From: an uncultured Parabacteroides sp.
GTDB taxonomy: Bacteria; Bacteroidota; Bacteroidia; Bacteroidales; Tannerellaceae
Direction: 5' to 3'
DNA: 19,867 bases
Assembly: GCA_910577325.1 (NCBI GenBank)
Contig: CAJTMR010000040.1
Span: 1-19,867 of the forward strand
Positions 6,649 to 14,557 of the stretch are shown piece by piece. Under the pieces are notes generated by a model. The model made no database searches. It was not told the origin of the DNA and saw only the letters and a list, made by a program, of their open reading frames with translations. A program made the position numbers and the translations under genes. Every line of letters starts with the position of its first letter. Positions within the stretch are counted from its first letter, which is position 1.

Positions 6649-8028
6649 ATGAAAAATAGAATAGTACTGTTTATAACCGGATGTTGTGCTCTGTTATTGT
6701 CGTCTTGCCTGGGTTCGGATGATATGCAATATGAGCCGAGTAGAGATTGTCAGATTCTATCTTTTTCTTTGTCGAATGATTCTATCCCGGAGTTGAAGAA
6801 TGTCGTTTTTACGATTGACCAGGTAACCGGGAAGATATTCAATATCGACTCTATGCCTTATGGTACGAAGTTGGATGAGAAAGTGATCTGTACGGTGAAG
6901 TTGGCTTCGACAGTATATACTTGCCAAGTGATGCAAGAAGCGACCGGAGATACTATTTATTGGAACTTGGAAGATTCTTTGGACTTTTCGAAGCCTGTGA
7001 AGTTTGTCAATACACTGTGGGATGGTGAAACCACCAAGGCATATCTTGCACAAGTCAATATCCATCAGGTCGTTCCGGATTCAATGGTTTGGGGAATTTA
7101 CAAAGAAGGCATTGCGGACGGTGCGGTTAAGGAAGAAAAAGTCGTTGTTTTCGGTGAGGATAATGACGAGTCCTATTATATGTATACGCAACCTGTAAAT
7201 GCAAGCGAAGGCTACCGGTTGTACCGATCGGCTGTCGCGGACGGCAAGAACTGGACGAAGTTGACGGTAGCGGGTCTTCCTGCCGGAGAAGTCCGTCTGT
7301 CCCAGCTTACTGCTTATGAGGATGCGTTCTACGCCGTAACGACGAAAGGCGCTCTTTATCGCTCTGCTGATGGGCAGGATTGGGCGCTTGTTGAAAACGC
7401 GCCGGTGATAAAAGCGCTTTTAGGCACTATCGACGTGAAGGATGACTTTACGGGAGCCGGTAAACAGCCGTCTGCGCTTAGTGCGGTTCTCGATAAAAAC
7501 GGCACGCTGGTTTACGGTTGTATGAATAGTACGATGGAGTGGAGCGAAGGTTCTCTATTGAACGAAGGCTTCCCCTTGACGGGTTTCGGTAGTCTTTCCT
7601 ACAATTCAATGTTCCGTGCCCGCTTGTTAGTGGTTGCCGGAAGAGATAAGGATAATAAACTTACGAATACGGCTTGGTCTACGGAAGACGGAAGAATCTG
7701 GGCGAAACTGACGGATGACGAAGTGGCTCCTTTTGATAAGCAGGAAGGGGTTGCTGTTGTGGAATATGACGATAAGATGTTTATGTTGAGCGGAATCAAT
7801 GAAGCTGGCAAGGCTTCTTCGGCTATTTATCTGTCACGTGACGGTGGGGTGAACTGGAGCATATCGGATACCTTGGTTGTGATGCCGCAGGGATTCAAGC
7901 CAAGAGGGTTCTCTTCTATTCATGTGGACAAGAACAATTATATGTATCTTTTCGGCGGAAAAGAAACCAACCGTTCGAATGTGTTGAATCAAATCTGGCG
8001 CGGTCGTATTAACCGTTTGGGTTTTTAA
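6649..8028 (+). CDS. DUF6242-type beta-propeller lipoprotein
   Basis: Starting at 6649 the protein has 459 residues and begins with a clear lipoprotein signal (lipobox LSSC, Cys20) followed by LGSDD, similar to the acidic Bacteroidota surface-export signal. The frame extends upstream to 6586, but that extension would spoil the signal peptide and overlaps the promoter box. The N-terminal part (CQILSFSLSNDSIPELKNVVFTID and after) matches my memory of DUF6242 proteins of Bacteroidales. The rest contains three sialidase-type Asp-boxes, SADGQDW (near 7361-7383), STEDGRIW (7678-7701) and SRDGGVNW (7834-7857), and ends YLFGGKETN..NQIWRGRI, kelch-like. This supports a beta-propeller; no catalytic site is evident. 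It precedes DUF6089, uppS and bamA, suggesting an envelope role. Confidence 0.8.
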   Translation: MKNRIVLFITGCCALLLSSCLGSDDMQYEPSRDCQILSFSLSNDSIPELKNVVFTIDQVTGKIFNIDSMPYGTKLDEKVICTVKLASTVYTCQVMQEATGDTIYWNLEDSLDFSKPVKFVNTLWDGETTKAYLAQVNIHQVVPDSMVWGIYKEGIADGAVKEEKVVVFGEDNDESYYMYTQPVNASEGYRLYRSAVADGKNWTKLTVAGLPAGEVRLSQLTAYEDAFYAVTTKGALYRSADGQDWALVENAPVIKALLGTIDVKDDFTGAGKQPSALSAVLDKNGTLVYGCMNSTMEWSEGSLLNEGFPLTGFGSLSYNSMFRARLLVVAGRDKDNKLTNTAWSTEDGRIWAKLTDDEVAPFDKQEGVAVVEYDDKMFMLSGINEAGKASSAIYLSRDGGVNWSISDTLVVMPQGFKPRGFSSIHVDKNNYMYLFGGKETNRSNVLNQIWRGRINRLGF

Positions 8029-8110
8029 GCGTAAAGTAAAGTTCGTGGAGGACCATATAATTTTATGAGATATTCGGCGTTAGAAGAGAAGGTATAGATT
8101 ATAACAGCAA

Positions 8111-8836
8111 ATGATTATGACTTCAACTTTCTTTCAACGCATACTCATATTGATCCTTTTGGCCGGTTGCATGACCGGTCTTCACGCACAAGAATATAAA
8201 TACGAGATCGGAGGAATGGCCGGCGGAGCCTTTTATATGGGCGATGTCAACAAGAATGCTTTTTTCAAGGGGTTGAATCCCGCATTCGGGGCTGTTTTCC
8301 GATATAATGCCAATTTCAGGTGGGCTTTCAAAGGCAACTTGATGTGGGGGCAGGTTTCAGGTACGACGGAAGGGCTGGAGAATGTTTTTCCGGATCACGC
8401 ACAGGGTTCTTTCAGCCGGAGCCTGGTCGAACTGGGCGGACAGATGGAGTTCAATTTCTTTCCGTACAGTGATAAATTTGCGTATTCAAACGCAAGACGT
8501 TTCACTCCCTATGTTTTTATGGGATTGGGGGTGACGGTGGCGCCGGGCAACGGGAAGACTTTTGCCGGTCCGAACATTCCGCTCGGTGTGGGTTTGAAAT
8601 ATAAGATTAAGAACAGGATCAACCTGGGATGCGAGTTCTCGTTCCGTAAGCTGTTTGGCGATGGTCTGGACGTGACGGATGGCGGCAATGCGTTTCTGGA
8701 TGACCCTTACCATATGAAAGGTAGTTTTTTGAAGAATAAAGATTGGTATTCTTTTTTGTTGTTTACGGTTTCCTGGGATTTCGGTCCGCGATGCAGGACC
8801 TGCAACAACGCGAGGAATATAGATAATATACAGTAG
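8111..8836 (+). CDS. DUF6089 family outer-membrane beta-barrel protein
   Basis: A 241-residue protein with a cleavable signal peptide (hydrophobic residues about 10-24, likely cut after LHAQ). The mature part starts YKYEIGGMAGGAFYMGDVN and proceeds as alternating strands with glycine and aromatic residues, as in small eight-stranded outer-membrane barrels; the family is DUF6089, typical of Bacteroidota. It ends with FTVSWDFGPRC and a short polar tail containing two more cysteines. The gene is 17 nt upstream of uppS and two genes upstream of bamA, a linkage I recall in related genomes, so it probably contributes to outer-membrane assembly. Its exact function is not known to me. Confidence 0.85.
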   Translation: MIMTSTFFQRILILILLAGCMTGLHAQEYKYEIGGMAGGAFYMGDVNKNAFFKGLNPAFGAVFRYNANFRWAFKGNLMWGQVSGTTEGLENVFPDHAQGSFSRSLVELGGQMEFNFFPYSDKFAYSNARRFTPYVFMGLGVTVAPGNGKTFAGPNIPLGVGLKYKIKNRINLGCEFSFRKLFGDGLDVTDGGNAFLDDPYHMKGSFLKNKDWYSFLLFTVSWDFGPRCRTCNNARNIDNIQ

Positions 8837-8853
8837 TTATAGATGAAAGCACT

Positions 8854-9597
8854 ATGTCGCTGATTGAACAAATAGATAAAAATAGATTGCCGCAGCATGT
8901 GGCGATTATTATGGATGGCAACGGACGTTGGGCCAAAGCGAAGGGGAAAGACCGGACCTGCGGACACCAGGAGGGCGTTGTCTCTGTCCGTAAAGTCGTG
9001 GAAGCAGCTACAACTGTGGGGTTGAAATATCTGACGATGTACACGTTTTCGACGGAAAACTGGAATCGTCCGGAGGCGGAGGTTCAGGCATTGATGAGTT
9101 TGCTGGTCGCAGCGATCCATCGCGAGACTACCGACCTGATGAAAAATAACGTCCGCCTGATGGCGATCGGGAATCTGGACCGTTTGCCGGCAGAAGCATA
9201 CGCCACCTTGCAGGATTGCATCAAACAGACCTCGGCCAATACGGGTGTTACGCTCATATTGGCTTTGAGTTATTCGTCCCGTTGGGAAATAACCGAAGCT
9301 GTGAAACGCTTGGCGATGGAGGCCGTGGAGAAGAAAATAACCCCCAACGATATAACCGAGGCTGTCGTCTCGGATCACCTGACAACCAAAGGTATTCCCG
9401 ATCCGGATTTGTTGATCCGTACCGGAGGAGAACAACGCGTCAGCAACTTCCTGCTTTGGCAGTTGTCGTATGCCGAATTCTTCTTTACCGATGTGTATTG
9501 GCCGGATTTTAGAGAGGAAGAGTTGTATGGAGCTATATTGTATTACCAGCAGCGTGAACGGCGTTTCGGTAAGACAAGCGAGCAATTAATCTTATAA
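8854..9597 (+). CDS. uppS: isoprenyl transferase (undecaprenyl-diphosphate synthase)
   Basis: UppS condenses isopentenyl diphosphate onto farnesyl diphosphate, giving the undecaprenyl lipid carrier for peptidoglycan and surface polysaccharides. The 247-residue protein has the cis-prenyltransferase signature HVAIIMDGNGRWAK (15-28) with catalytic Asp21, the conserved YTFSTENWNRP segment, and the C-terminal RTGGEQRVSNFLLWQLSYAEF and WPDF motifs that form the isopentenyl diphosphate site. It sits 17 nt after DUF6089 and 14 nt before bamA, consistent with one transcript. Confidence 0.97.
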   Translation: MSLIEQIDKNRLPQHVAIIMDGNGRWAKAKGKDRTCGHQEGVVSVRKVVEAATTVGLKYLTMYTFSTENWNRPEAEVQALMSLLVAAIHRETTDLMKNNVRLMAIGNLDRLPAEAYATLQDCIKQTSANTGVTLILALSYSSRWEITEAVKRLAMEAVEKKITPNDITEAVVSDHLTTKGIPDPDLLIRTGGEQRVSNFLLWQLSYAEFFFTDVYWPDFREEELYGAILYYQQRERRFGKTSEQLIL

Positions 9598-9611
9598 ACA
9601 ATAGCTGTTAT

Positions 9612-12305
9612 ATGTACAAAAGAATAGTGCTGTTTTTCATGTTTCTGGGATTTGCCTTCGGGGCTTTTGCTCAGGAAACTGACACTACCAAGGTTGAAGA
9701 GCCGGCAGAAGTACCGGTCATTTCTTATTCGTCACTTCCCAAAAAGTATAAAATTGCAGATATCAAGGTGACGGGGATTAAGGATTATGATGATTTCGTG
9801 TTAATAGGCTTTTCCGGCTTGTCGGTAGGGGATGAGGTTACGATACCTGAGCCGGGCGGAGCGATTACAGATGCAGTAAAGCGTTTTTGGAAACATGGGC
9901 TATTCTCGGATGTAAAGATTCTGGCGACTAAGATCGAGGGAGATCAGGTCTGGTTGGAAATCCAACTGAAACAACGTCCGCGTATTTCGGAAGTCAACTA
10001 TCATGGCATCAAGAAAGGGGAACGTGAGGATCTGGAAGCCCGTTTGGGTTTGCGCAAAGGATACCAGGTGACTCCCAACCTGATTGACCGTGCGACCATG
10101 CTGATCAAGAAGTTTTTCGACGGAAAGGGCTTTAAGAACGTGGATGTCGAAATCCTGCAGAAGGATGATCTTGCGCATGAAGGCGAAGTGATCGTGGATA
10201 TCAATATCAACAAGAACGAAAAGACCAAGATTCATAAAATCTATTTTGAAGGGAACCATGCGTTGACAGATCGCGACTTGAAGAAGGCGATGAAGAAGAC
10301 GAACGAGAAATTCAGCCTGTCTAACGACTGGAAGAGCAGTATTTTGGAAGCTTTCAGTACGAAAAAATTTACGACTGAGGAATATGAGAATGACAAGAAT
10401 AACATCATCGCCAAATATAACGAGAAAGGATACCGTGATGCCGTTCTCGTGGAAGACAGCGTCACGAATTATAACGAAAAGCGGGTGGATATCTTCCTCA
10501 AAGTGGAAGAAGGAGACAAATATTACCTGAAGGATATCAACTTTGTAGGTAATACGAAATATCCGACGGAACAGTTGATGGCTTATCTGAACATGAAGCC
10601 GGGCGATGTCTACAACCAGAAGAAATTGAATGAACGGTTGACTACGGATGATGATGCCGTTTCCAACCTTTATTATAATAACGGTTATATCTTTTTCGGT
10701 GCGGATCCTGTGGAAGTGGATGTCGATAACGACTCCATCTCTTTGGAAATTCGTATTCAGGAAGGCCCCCAGGCAACGATCAATCGGGTTATCATCAATG
10801 GTAACGACCGTTTGTATGAAGATATCGTCCGTCGTGAACTCCGTACGAAACCGGGTATGTTGTTCAGCCGTGAAGATTTGATGCGTTCAACCCGTGAAAT
10901 CGCACAGATGGGACATTTCGACCCGGAAAACCTGGTCCCGCAACCGATACCCGATCCTGATAATGGAACGGTGGATATCCAGTATAACCTTGTGTCCAAG
11001 GCTAACGACCAGATCGAGTTCTCTGCCGGTTGGGGACAGACAGGTGTGATCGGTAAGTTGAGTCTGAAGTTTACGAATTTCTCCATGAAGAATCTGCTGA
11101 ATCCGAGTACATATAAAGGGATTATTCCGCAGGGTGAGGGACAGACGCTGACGTTGAGCGGCCAGACAAACGGACGCTACTACCAGGCATACAGCATTTC
11201 ATTTATGGACCCGTGGTTCGGAGGCAAACGCCCGAATACATTGTCCGTGAGTGCCTATTTCTCCAAACAGACGGATATCAGTAGCAATTATATCTCCAAT
11301 AACAGCTATGGTTATAACCCGTATTACGGTTACGGCGGCTACCCTTATTACGGCGGCTACGGTGGCTACGGTTACGGATATGGCTACGGCTACGGTTATG
11401 GCAATTACGGTAACTATGAGCTGGCCTACGATCCGGATAAGTCGATCATGATGTTCGGGCTTTCTGCCGGTTATGGTAAGCGTTTGAACTGGCCGGATGA
11501 CTATTTCCAGTTTATGGCGACTCTGAACTATCAGATGTATATGATGAAAGACTGGGATTATTTCTTGGTAAATAACGGAAACTGTCATAACATCAACTTG
11601 GAATTGAACTTGCAGCGTAACTCTATCGATAACCCGCTGTACACACGTAAAGGTTCTCAGTTCATGTTCTCGGTTGCCGCCACTCCGCCTTGGTCATTGT
11701 GGGACGGCAAGGATTACAAGAAGATGAGCGACCAGGACGAAGCCAAGTTCCGCATGATCGAATATCATAAATGGAAATTCAAGGCGAAGATCTTCTCCCC
11801 GCTGGCTCCGATAACAGTGAAACGTACGCCGGTGTTGATGTCACGTATCGAATACGGATTCCTTGGCTCTTATAACAAGTATAAGAAATCGCCGTTCGAA
11901 ACGTTCTATATGGGAGGTGACGGTATGAGTGGATATTCCAGTACTTATGCAACCGAAACGATCGGTTTGAGAGGGTATGAAAATGGTAGTATTGCCGGTA
12001 ACGGCGGGTACAATTCGTATGGGTATGCTTACTCTCGCTTGTCGATGGAGTTGCGCTATCCGTTCTTGTTGGAACCCTCTTCGACGATCTATGGTCTGGT
12101 ATTTGTCGAAGCGGGTAACGCCTGGAGAGATTTGAAAGATTTCAACCCGTTCCAGTTGAAGCGTTCGGCCGGTGTCGGTGTCCGCATCTTCCTCCCGATG
12201 ATAGGTTTGATGGGTATCGACTGGGCTTACGGTTTCGATCGTCCCGACGGAAGTTCCCAGAGAGGTGGCAGTAACTTCCACTTCATTATCGGACAGGAGT
12301 TTTAG
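9612..12305 (+). CDS. bamA: outer-membrane protein assembly factor BamA
   Basis: BamA is the Omp85 pore that folds beta-barrel proteins into the outer membrane. The 897-residue protein has a signal peptide (cut after GAFAQ), periplasmic POTRA domains from about residue 45 to 440 (repeated strand-helix-strand units such as YKIADIKVTGIKDYDDF, TKIHKIYFEGNHALTDRDLKK and YYLKDINFVGNTKYPTEQL), and a C-terminal 16-strand barrel. The conserved loop-6 motif appears as R787-G788-Y789, and the chain ends in Phe (GQEF), the usual barrel end. Unusually, residues about 566-602 form a Gly/Tyr-only stretch placed early in the barrel. A strong terminator follows. It is the last gene of the ribD/DUF6242-to-bamA block. 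Confidence 0.96.
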   Translation: MYKRIVLFFMFLGFAFGAFAQETDTTKVEEPAEVPVISYSSLPKKYKIADIKVTGIKDYDDFVLIGFSGLSVGDEVTIPEPGGAITDAVKRFWKHGLFSDVKILATKIEGDQVWLEIQLKQRPRISEVNYHGIKKGEREDLEARLGLRKGYQVTPNLIDRATMLIKKFFDGKGFKNVDVEILQKDDLAHEGEVIVDININKNEKTKIHKIYFEGNHALTDRDLKKAMKKTNEKFSLSNDWKSSILEAFSTKKFTTEEYENDKNNIIAKYNEKGYRDAVLVEDSVTNYNEKRVDIFLKVEEGDKYYLKDINFVGNTKYPTEQLMAYLNMKPGDVYNQKKLNERLTTDDDAVSNLYYNNGYIFFGADPVEVDVDNDSISLEIRIQEGPQATINRVIINGNDRLYEDIVRRELRTKPGMLFSREDLMRSTREIAQMGHFDPENLVPQPIPDPDNGTVDIQYNLVSKANDQIEFSAGWGQTGVIGKLSLKFTNFSMKNLLNPSTYKGIIPQGEGQTLTLSGQTNGRYYQAYSISFMDPWFGGKRPNTLSVSAYFSKQTDISSNYISNNSYGYNPYYGYGGYPYYGGYGGYGYGYGYGYGYGNYGNYELAYDPDKSIMMFGLSAGYGKRLNWPDDYFQFMATLNYQMYMMKDWDYFLVNNGNCHNINLELNLQRNSIDNPLYTRKGSQFMFSVAATPPWSLWDGKDYKKMSDQDEAKFRMIEYHKWKFKAKIFSPLAPITVKRTPVLMSRIEYGFLGSYNKYKKSPFETFYMGGDGMSGYSSTYATETIGLRGYENGSIAGNGGYNSYGYAYSRLSMELRYPFLLEPSSTIYGLVFVEAGNAWRDLKDFNPFQLKRSAGVGVRIFLPMIGLMGIDWAYGFDRPDGSSQRGGSNFHFIIGQEF
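11307..11417 (+). repeat. Gly/Tyr-rich imperfect hexanucleotide repeat inside bamA
   Basis: About 37 codons are nearly all Gly or Tyr, with a few Asn and Pro, built on an imperfect GGC-TAC type hexamer with mixed third positions. The core encodes five consecutive GY pairs. Because the unit is 6 bp, gain or loss of units would keep the reading frame. The position, between two early barrel strands, suggests an extracellular loop. Confidence 0.85.
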
Positions 12306-12322
12306 GAAATTGACAATTGAAT

Positions 12323-12362
12323 AAAAGAGGCAGCTGGAAACAAATCCGGTTGCCTCTTTTTG
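12323..12362 (+). terminator. Rho-independent terminator after bamA
   Basis: A perfect ten-pair stem AAAAGAGGCA (12323-12332) with TGCCTCTTTT (12351-12360), extended inside by CTGG/CCGG pairing, ends in a T run. It lies 18 nt past the bamA stop and separates bamA from the skp genes. Confidence 0.85.
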
Positions 12363-12422
12363 TGTTCGGGCTTTTCTTGCGAAGTTATCCCAAGTCTGTT
12401 AAATTGTTAATTGTATCTTATT

Positions 12423-12457
12423 AATTTTCAATTTTCAGCTTTCAATTTTCAATTCTC
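12423..12457 (+). repeat. Five tandem heptamers (AATTTTC) upstream of skp
   Basis: Five contiguous 7-bp units read AATTTTC, AATTTTC, AGCTTTC, AATTTTC, AATTCTC. The array ends 1 bp before the -7 box of the downstream skp gene and so occupies the place of the -33 element. Confidence 0.8.
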
Positions 12458-12458
12458 T

Positions 12459-12466
12459 TATCTTTG
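12459..12466 (+). promoter_or_regulatory. -7 promoter box for the first skp gene
   Basis: TATCTTTG matches TAnnTTTG exactly, 33 nt before the ATG at 12500. It implies transcription begins near 12473, so the longest in-frame start at 12464 cannot be used from this promoter. Confidence 0.65.
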
Positions 12467-12499
12467 CAGTCAGAAGGTATAACAATAAATGACATGTGT

Positions 12500-13015
12500 A
12501 TGAAAAAGATTATTGCCTTAAGCTGTCTGTTGTTTCTCTGCTCGTTTGCAGGGCACGCACAAAAGTTTGCATTGATAGATATGGAATATATATTGAAAAA
12601 TATTCCGGCTTATGAAATGACGAATGAGCAGTTGAGTCAGGTTTCCAAGAAATGGCAGAACGAAGTGGATGCACTCCAGCAGGAAGCGCAGAACATGTAC
12701 AAGACTTACCAGAGTGATCTTGTATTCTTGTCAGCCGAGATGAAATCGAAACGTGAAGAAGCGATCGTTCGGAAAGAACAGGAGGCACAGGATTTGAAAC
12801 GCAAGTATTTCGGTCCCGAGGGCGAGTTGTTCAAGAAGCGTGAAAGTCTGATGAAACCGATACAGGATGAGATTTACAATGCCGTGAAGGAAATCTCGGA
12901 AGACAAAGGTTATCAGATGGTCATGGACCGGGCATCGTCGATGAATATCATTTTTGCTTCTCCGAAGATCGATATAAGCAATGAAGTCCTGATAAAGTTA
13001 GGATATTCAAAATAA
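12500..13015 (+). CDS. OmpH/Skp family periplasmic chaperone (first copy)
   Basis: Skp-type proteins are trimeric periplasmic chaperones with long coiled-coil arms that hold unfolded outer-membrane proteins and hand them to BamA. Starting at 12500 the protein has 171 residues: a signal peptide (MKKIIALSCLLF..., cut after GHAQ), a first strand FALIDMEYILKNIP, a long charged helical region rich in Gln, Glu and Lys (about residues 40-120), then a return region LMKPIQDEIYNAVKEISEDKGYQMVMD and a final strand, as expected for the family. Longer in-frame starts at 12464 and 12494 exist but the former is upstream of the predicted transcription start. It lies directly downstream of bamA, as in many Gram-negative bacteria. 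Confidence 0.93.
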   Translation: MKKIIALSCLLFLCSFAGHAQKFALIDMEYILKNIPAYEMTNEQLSQVSKKWQNEVDALQQEAQNMYKTYQSDLVFLSAEMKSKREEAIVRKEQEAQDLKRKYFGPEGELFKKRESLMKPIQDEIYNAVKEISEDKGYQMVMDRASSMNIIFASPKIDISNEVLIKLGYSK

Positions 13016-13020
13016 ATGCT

Positions 13021-13028
13021 TACATTTG
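13021..13028 (+). promoter_or_regulatory. Possible -7 box for the second skp gene
   Basis: TACATTTG matches TAnnTTTG, 59 nt before the second skp ATG, with an imperfect TTAG at the -33 place 19 nt upstream. A small CGCTT/AAGCG hairpin follows at 13031-13045 in the would-be leader. Read-through from the first copy is equally possible. Confidence 0.4.
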
Positions 13029-13087
13029 TGCGCTTTAATGAAGCGGTTAAAGAATAAGATTAATAACAAGTAATATTTTATAGAAAA

Positions 13088-13585
13088 ATGAAGAAACTGA
13101 TTATTTTTTTGTTGATGATGCTCCCGTTGGGTGTTTTTGCTCAGGAATCCAAGATTGCGACCGTTAATACGCAAGATGTGATTCAGGCTATGCCGGAATT
13201 TGCCGATATGCAGAAGCAGATGGCGGATATGGAAGCTAAGTATAGAAGTGAAATGCAGGTCATGGAAGATGAATATAAGAAGAAATATTCCGATTATATC
13301 GCCCAGCAGGATTCATTGACGGAAAATATCAAAATGAGAAGAATGCAGGAATTGCAGGATATGGAACAACGTACACAGAACTTCATTCAGATTTCCCAGC
13401 AGGATTTTCAGAAGAAGCAGGGTGAGTTGTTCACTCCGATCCAGGAAAAGTTGAAGAATGCCATCAAAGCTGTCGGTGACGAAAAAGGCTACACTTACAT
13501 TCTGGACCCGCAGGTCGTCCTTTATCAGGGGAACGCTGCGGTTGACGCGACTCCGTTCGTAAAAGCTAAGTTGGGTATTAACTAA
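13088..13585 (+). CDS. OmpH/Skp family periplasmic chaperone (second copy)
   Basis: The 165-residue protein has a signal peptide cut after GVFAQ, a first strand KIATVNTQDVIQAMPEF, a long coiled-coil-like segment of charged, Gln- and Met-rich residues (about 40-115), and a return segment FTPIQEKLKNAIKAVGDEKGYTYILD followed by VVLYQGNAAVDATPFVKAKLGI. The design is that of Skp and parallels the neighbour, but the two sequences differ clearly, so the duplication is old. It ends 15 nt before a terminator stem. Both copies probably ferry clients to the BamA encoded just upstream. Confidence 0.93.
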   Translation: MKKLIIFLLMMLPLGVFAQESKIATVNTQDVIQAMPEFADMQKQMADMEAKYRSEMQVMEDEYKKKYSDYIAQQDSLTENIKMRRMQELQDMEQRTQNFIQISQQDFQKKQGELFTPIQEKLKNAIKAVGDEKGYTYILDPQVVLYQGNAAVDATPFVKAKLGIN

Positions 13586-13600
13586 TAAATTAGTAATTAT

Positions 13601-13637
13601 AAATAGCGGGGAGGTTTATCCTCGCTATTTTCTTTTA
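13601..13637 (+). terminator. Rho-independent terminator after the skp pair
   Basis: A twelve-pair stem, AAATAGCGGGGA (13601-13612) with TCCTCGCTATTT (13619-13630), one G-T pair, loop GGTTTA, followed by TTCTTTT. Confidence 0.8.
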
Positions 13638-13700
13638 CAGGCACGGATTACACGGACTTTCACGGATTTTTTTCCGTGTTTCCCGTGTGGTCCGTGCCTG
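13638..13700. repeat. CACGGATTACACGG-type inverted repeat element
   Basis: A 63-bp unit has perfect ten-base ends (CAGGCACGGA and TCCGTGCCTG) and an inner array of ACACGG-type steps on the left answered by CCGTGT-type steps on the right, around a T-rich centre. The left arm is itself a short tandem series of CACGGATTA-like units with a period of 9 to 10 bp. I recall near-identical CACGGATTACACGG elements scattered in intergenic regions of many bacterial genomes, including Bacteroidota; copy number here cannot be judged. Confidence 0.75.
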
Positions 13701-13723
13701 AATCATAAAATACCATTTCTCCT

Positions 13724-14557
13724 ATGTTATCATCAGTACGAGGTCCGATTGGCATCTTTGACTCCGGTTACGGAGGGCTTACCATCTTTGATAAGATCAG
13801 AGAAGCGATGCCGGGTTATGATTATATTTATTTGGGCGATAACGCTCGTGCTCCCTACGGACCGCGTTCGTTTGAGGTCGTGTATCGTTTTACGAGGCAG
13901 GCTGTGGAGACTCTTTTCAATCAAGGATGCCAGCTTGTCATCCTGGCTTGCAATACGGCATCGGCAAAGGCGTTGCGTACGATCCAGCAGCAGGACTTGC
14001 CTCTGTGGGATTCTGGTCGCCGGGTGTTGGGCGTGATCCGTCCGACAGTGGAGCTGATGGATAAGATCAGCAAAAGTAAGCATGTTGGTATTTTGGGGAC
14101 GACCGGCACTATCACCTCCGGTTCCTATTCGTTGGAAATAAAGAAAATGTTTCCGTATATGGAGGTGACGGGTGAAGCTTGTCCGATGTGGGTTCCGCTG
14201 GTCGAGAATAATGAGTATGATTCGCCCGGAGCGGATTATTTTGTGCGAAAGCATATTGAGCATATTTTGGCTGCTGATCCGGAGATCGATACACTGGTCT
14301 TGGGTTGTACGCATTATCCGTTACTGATCGAAAAGATCAAAGCGTTCTTGCCAGCAGGGATCACTCTGTTTTCTCAAGGGGAATATGTGGCTGTGAGTTT
14401 GGCTGACTACCTGTATCGTCATCCCGAGATGGATATCCGTTTGACAAAGCAGGGGAACTGCCGCTTCCTGACTACCGAATCCGCTACCAAGTTTTCTGAT
14501 GCTGCCTCGGTTTTCCTGAGTTATCCGGTGGAGGTGGAACAGATTTCGATTGATTGA
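13724..14557 (+). CDS. murI: glutamate racemase
   Basis: MurI interconverts L- and D-glutamate, supplying D-glutamate for the peptidoglycan stem peptide in the cytoplasm. The 277-residue protein has the substrate motif IFDSGYGG (11-18), the first catalytic cysteine in LACNTAS (Cys76) and the second in LGCTHYPL (Cys195), the two-cysteine, cofactor-independent mechanism of the family. It runs directly into the next gene: its TGA at 14555-14557 is followed at once by ATGATG, implying coupling with the VanX-like dipeptidase. Confidence 0.96.
   Translation: MLSSVRGPIGIFDSGYGGLTIFDKIREAMPGYDYIYLGDNARAPYGPRSFEVVYRFTRQAVETLFNQGCQLVILACNTASAKALRTIQQQDLPLWDSGRRVLGVIRPTVELMDKISKSKHVGILGTTGTITSGSYSLEIKKMFPYMEVTGEACPMWVPLVENNEYDSPGADYFVRKHIEHILAADPEIDTLVLGCTHYPLLIEKIKAFLPAGITLFSQGEYVAVSLADYLYRHPEMDIRLTKQGNCRFLTTESATKFSDAASVFLSYPVEVEQISID

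Noticed and set aside
12464..12499. N-terminal extension of the first skp gene
   Set aside because: It overlaps the -7 promoter box and would place 12 polar residues before a normal signal peptide.
13638..13700. CRISPR-like array
   Set aside because: The repeats are 6 to 10 bp, contiguous and part of one palindrome, without spacers of constant length or cas genes.
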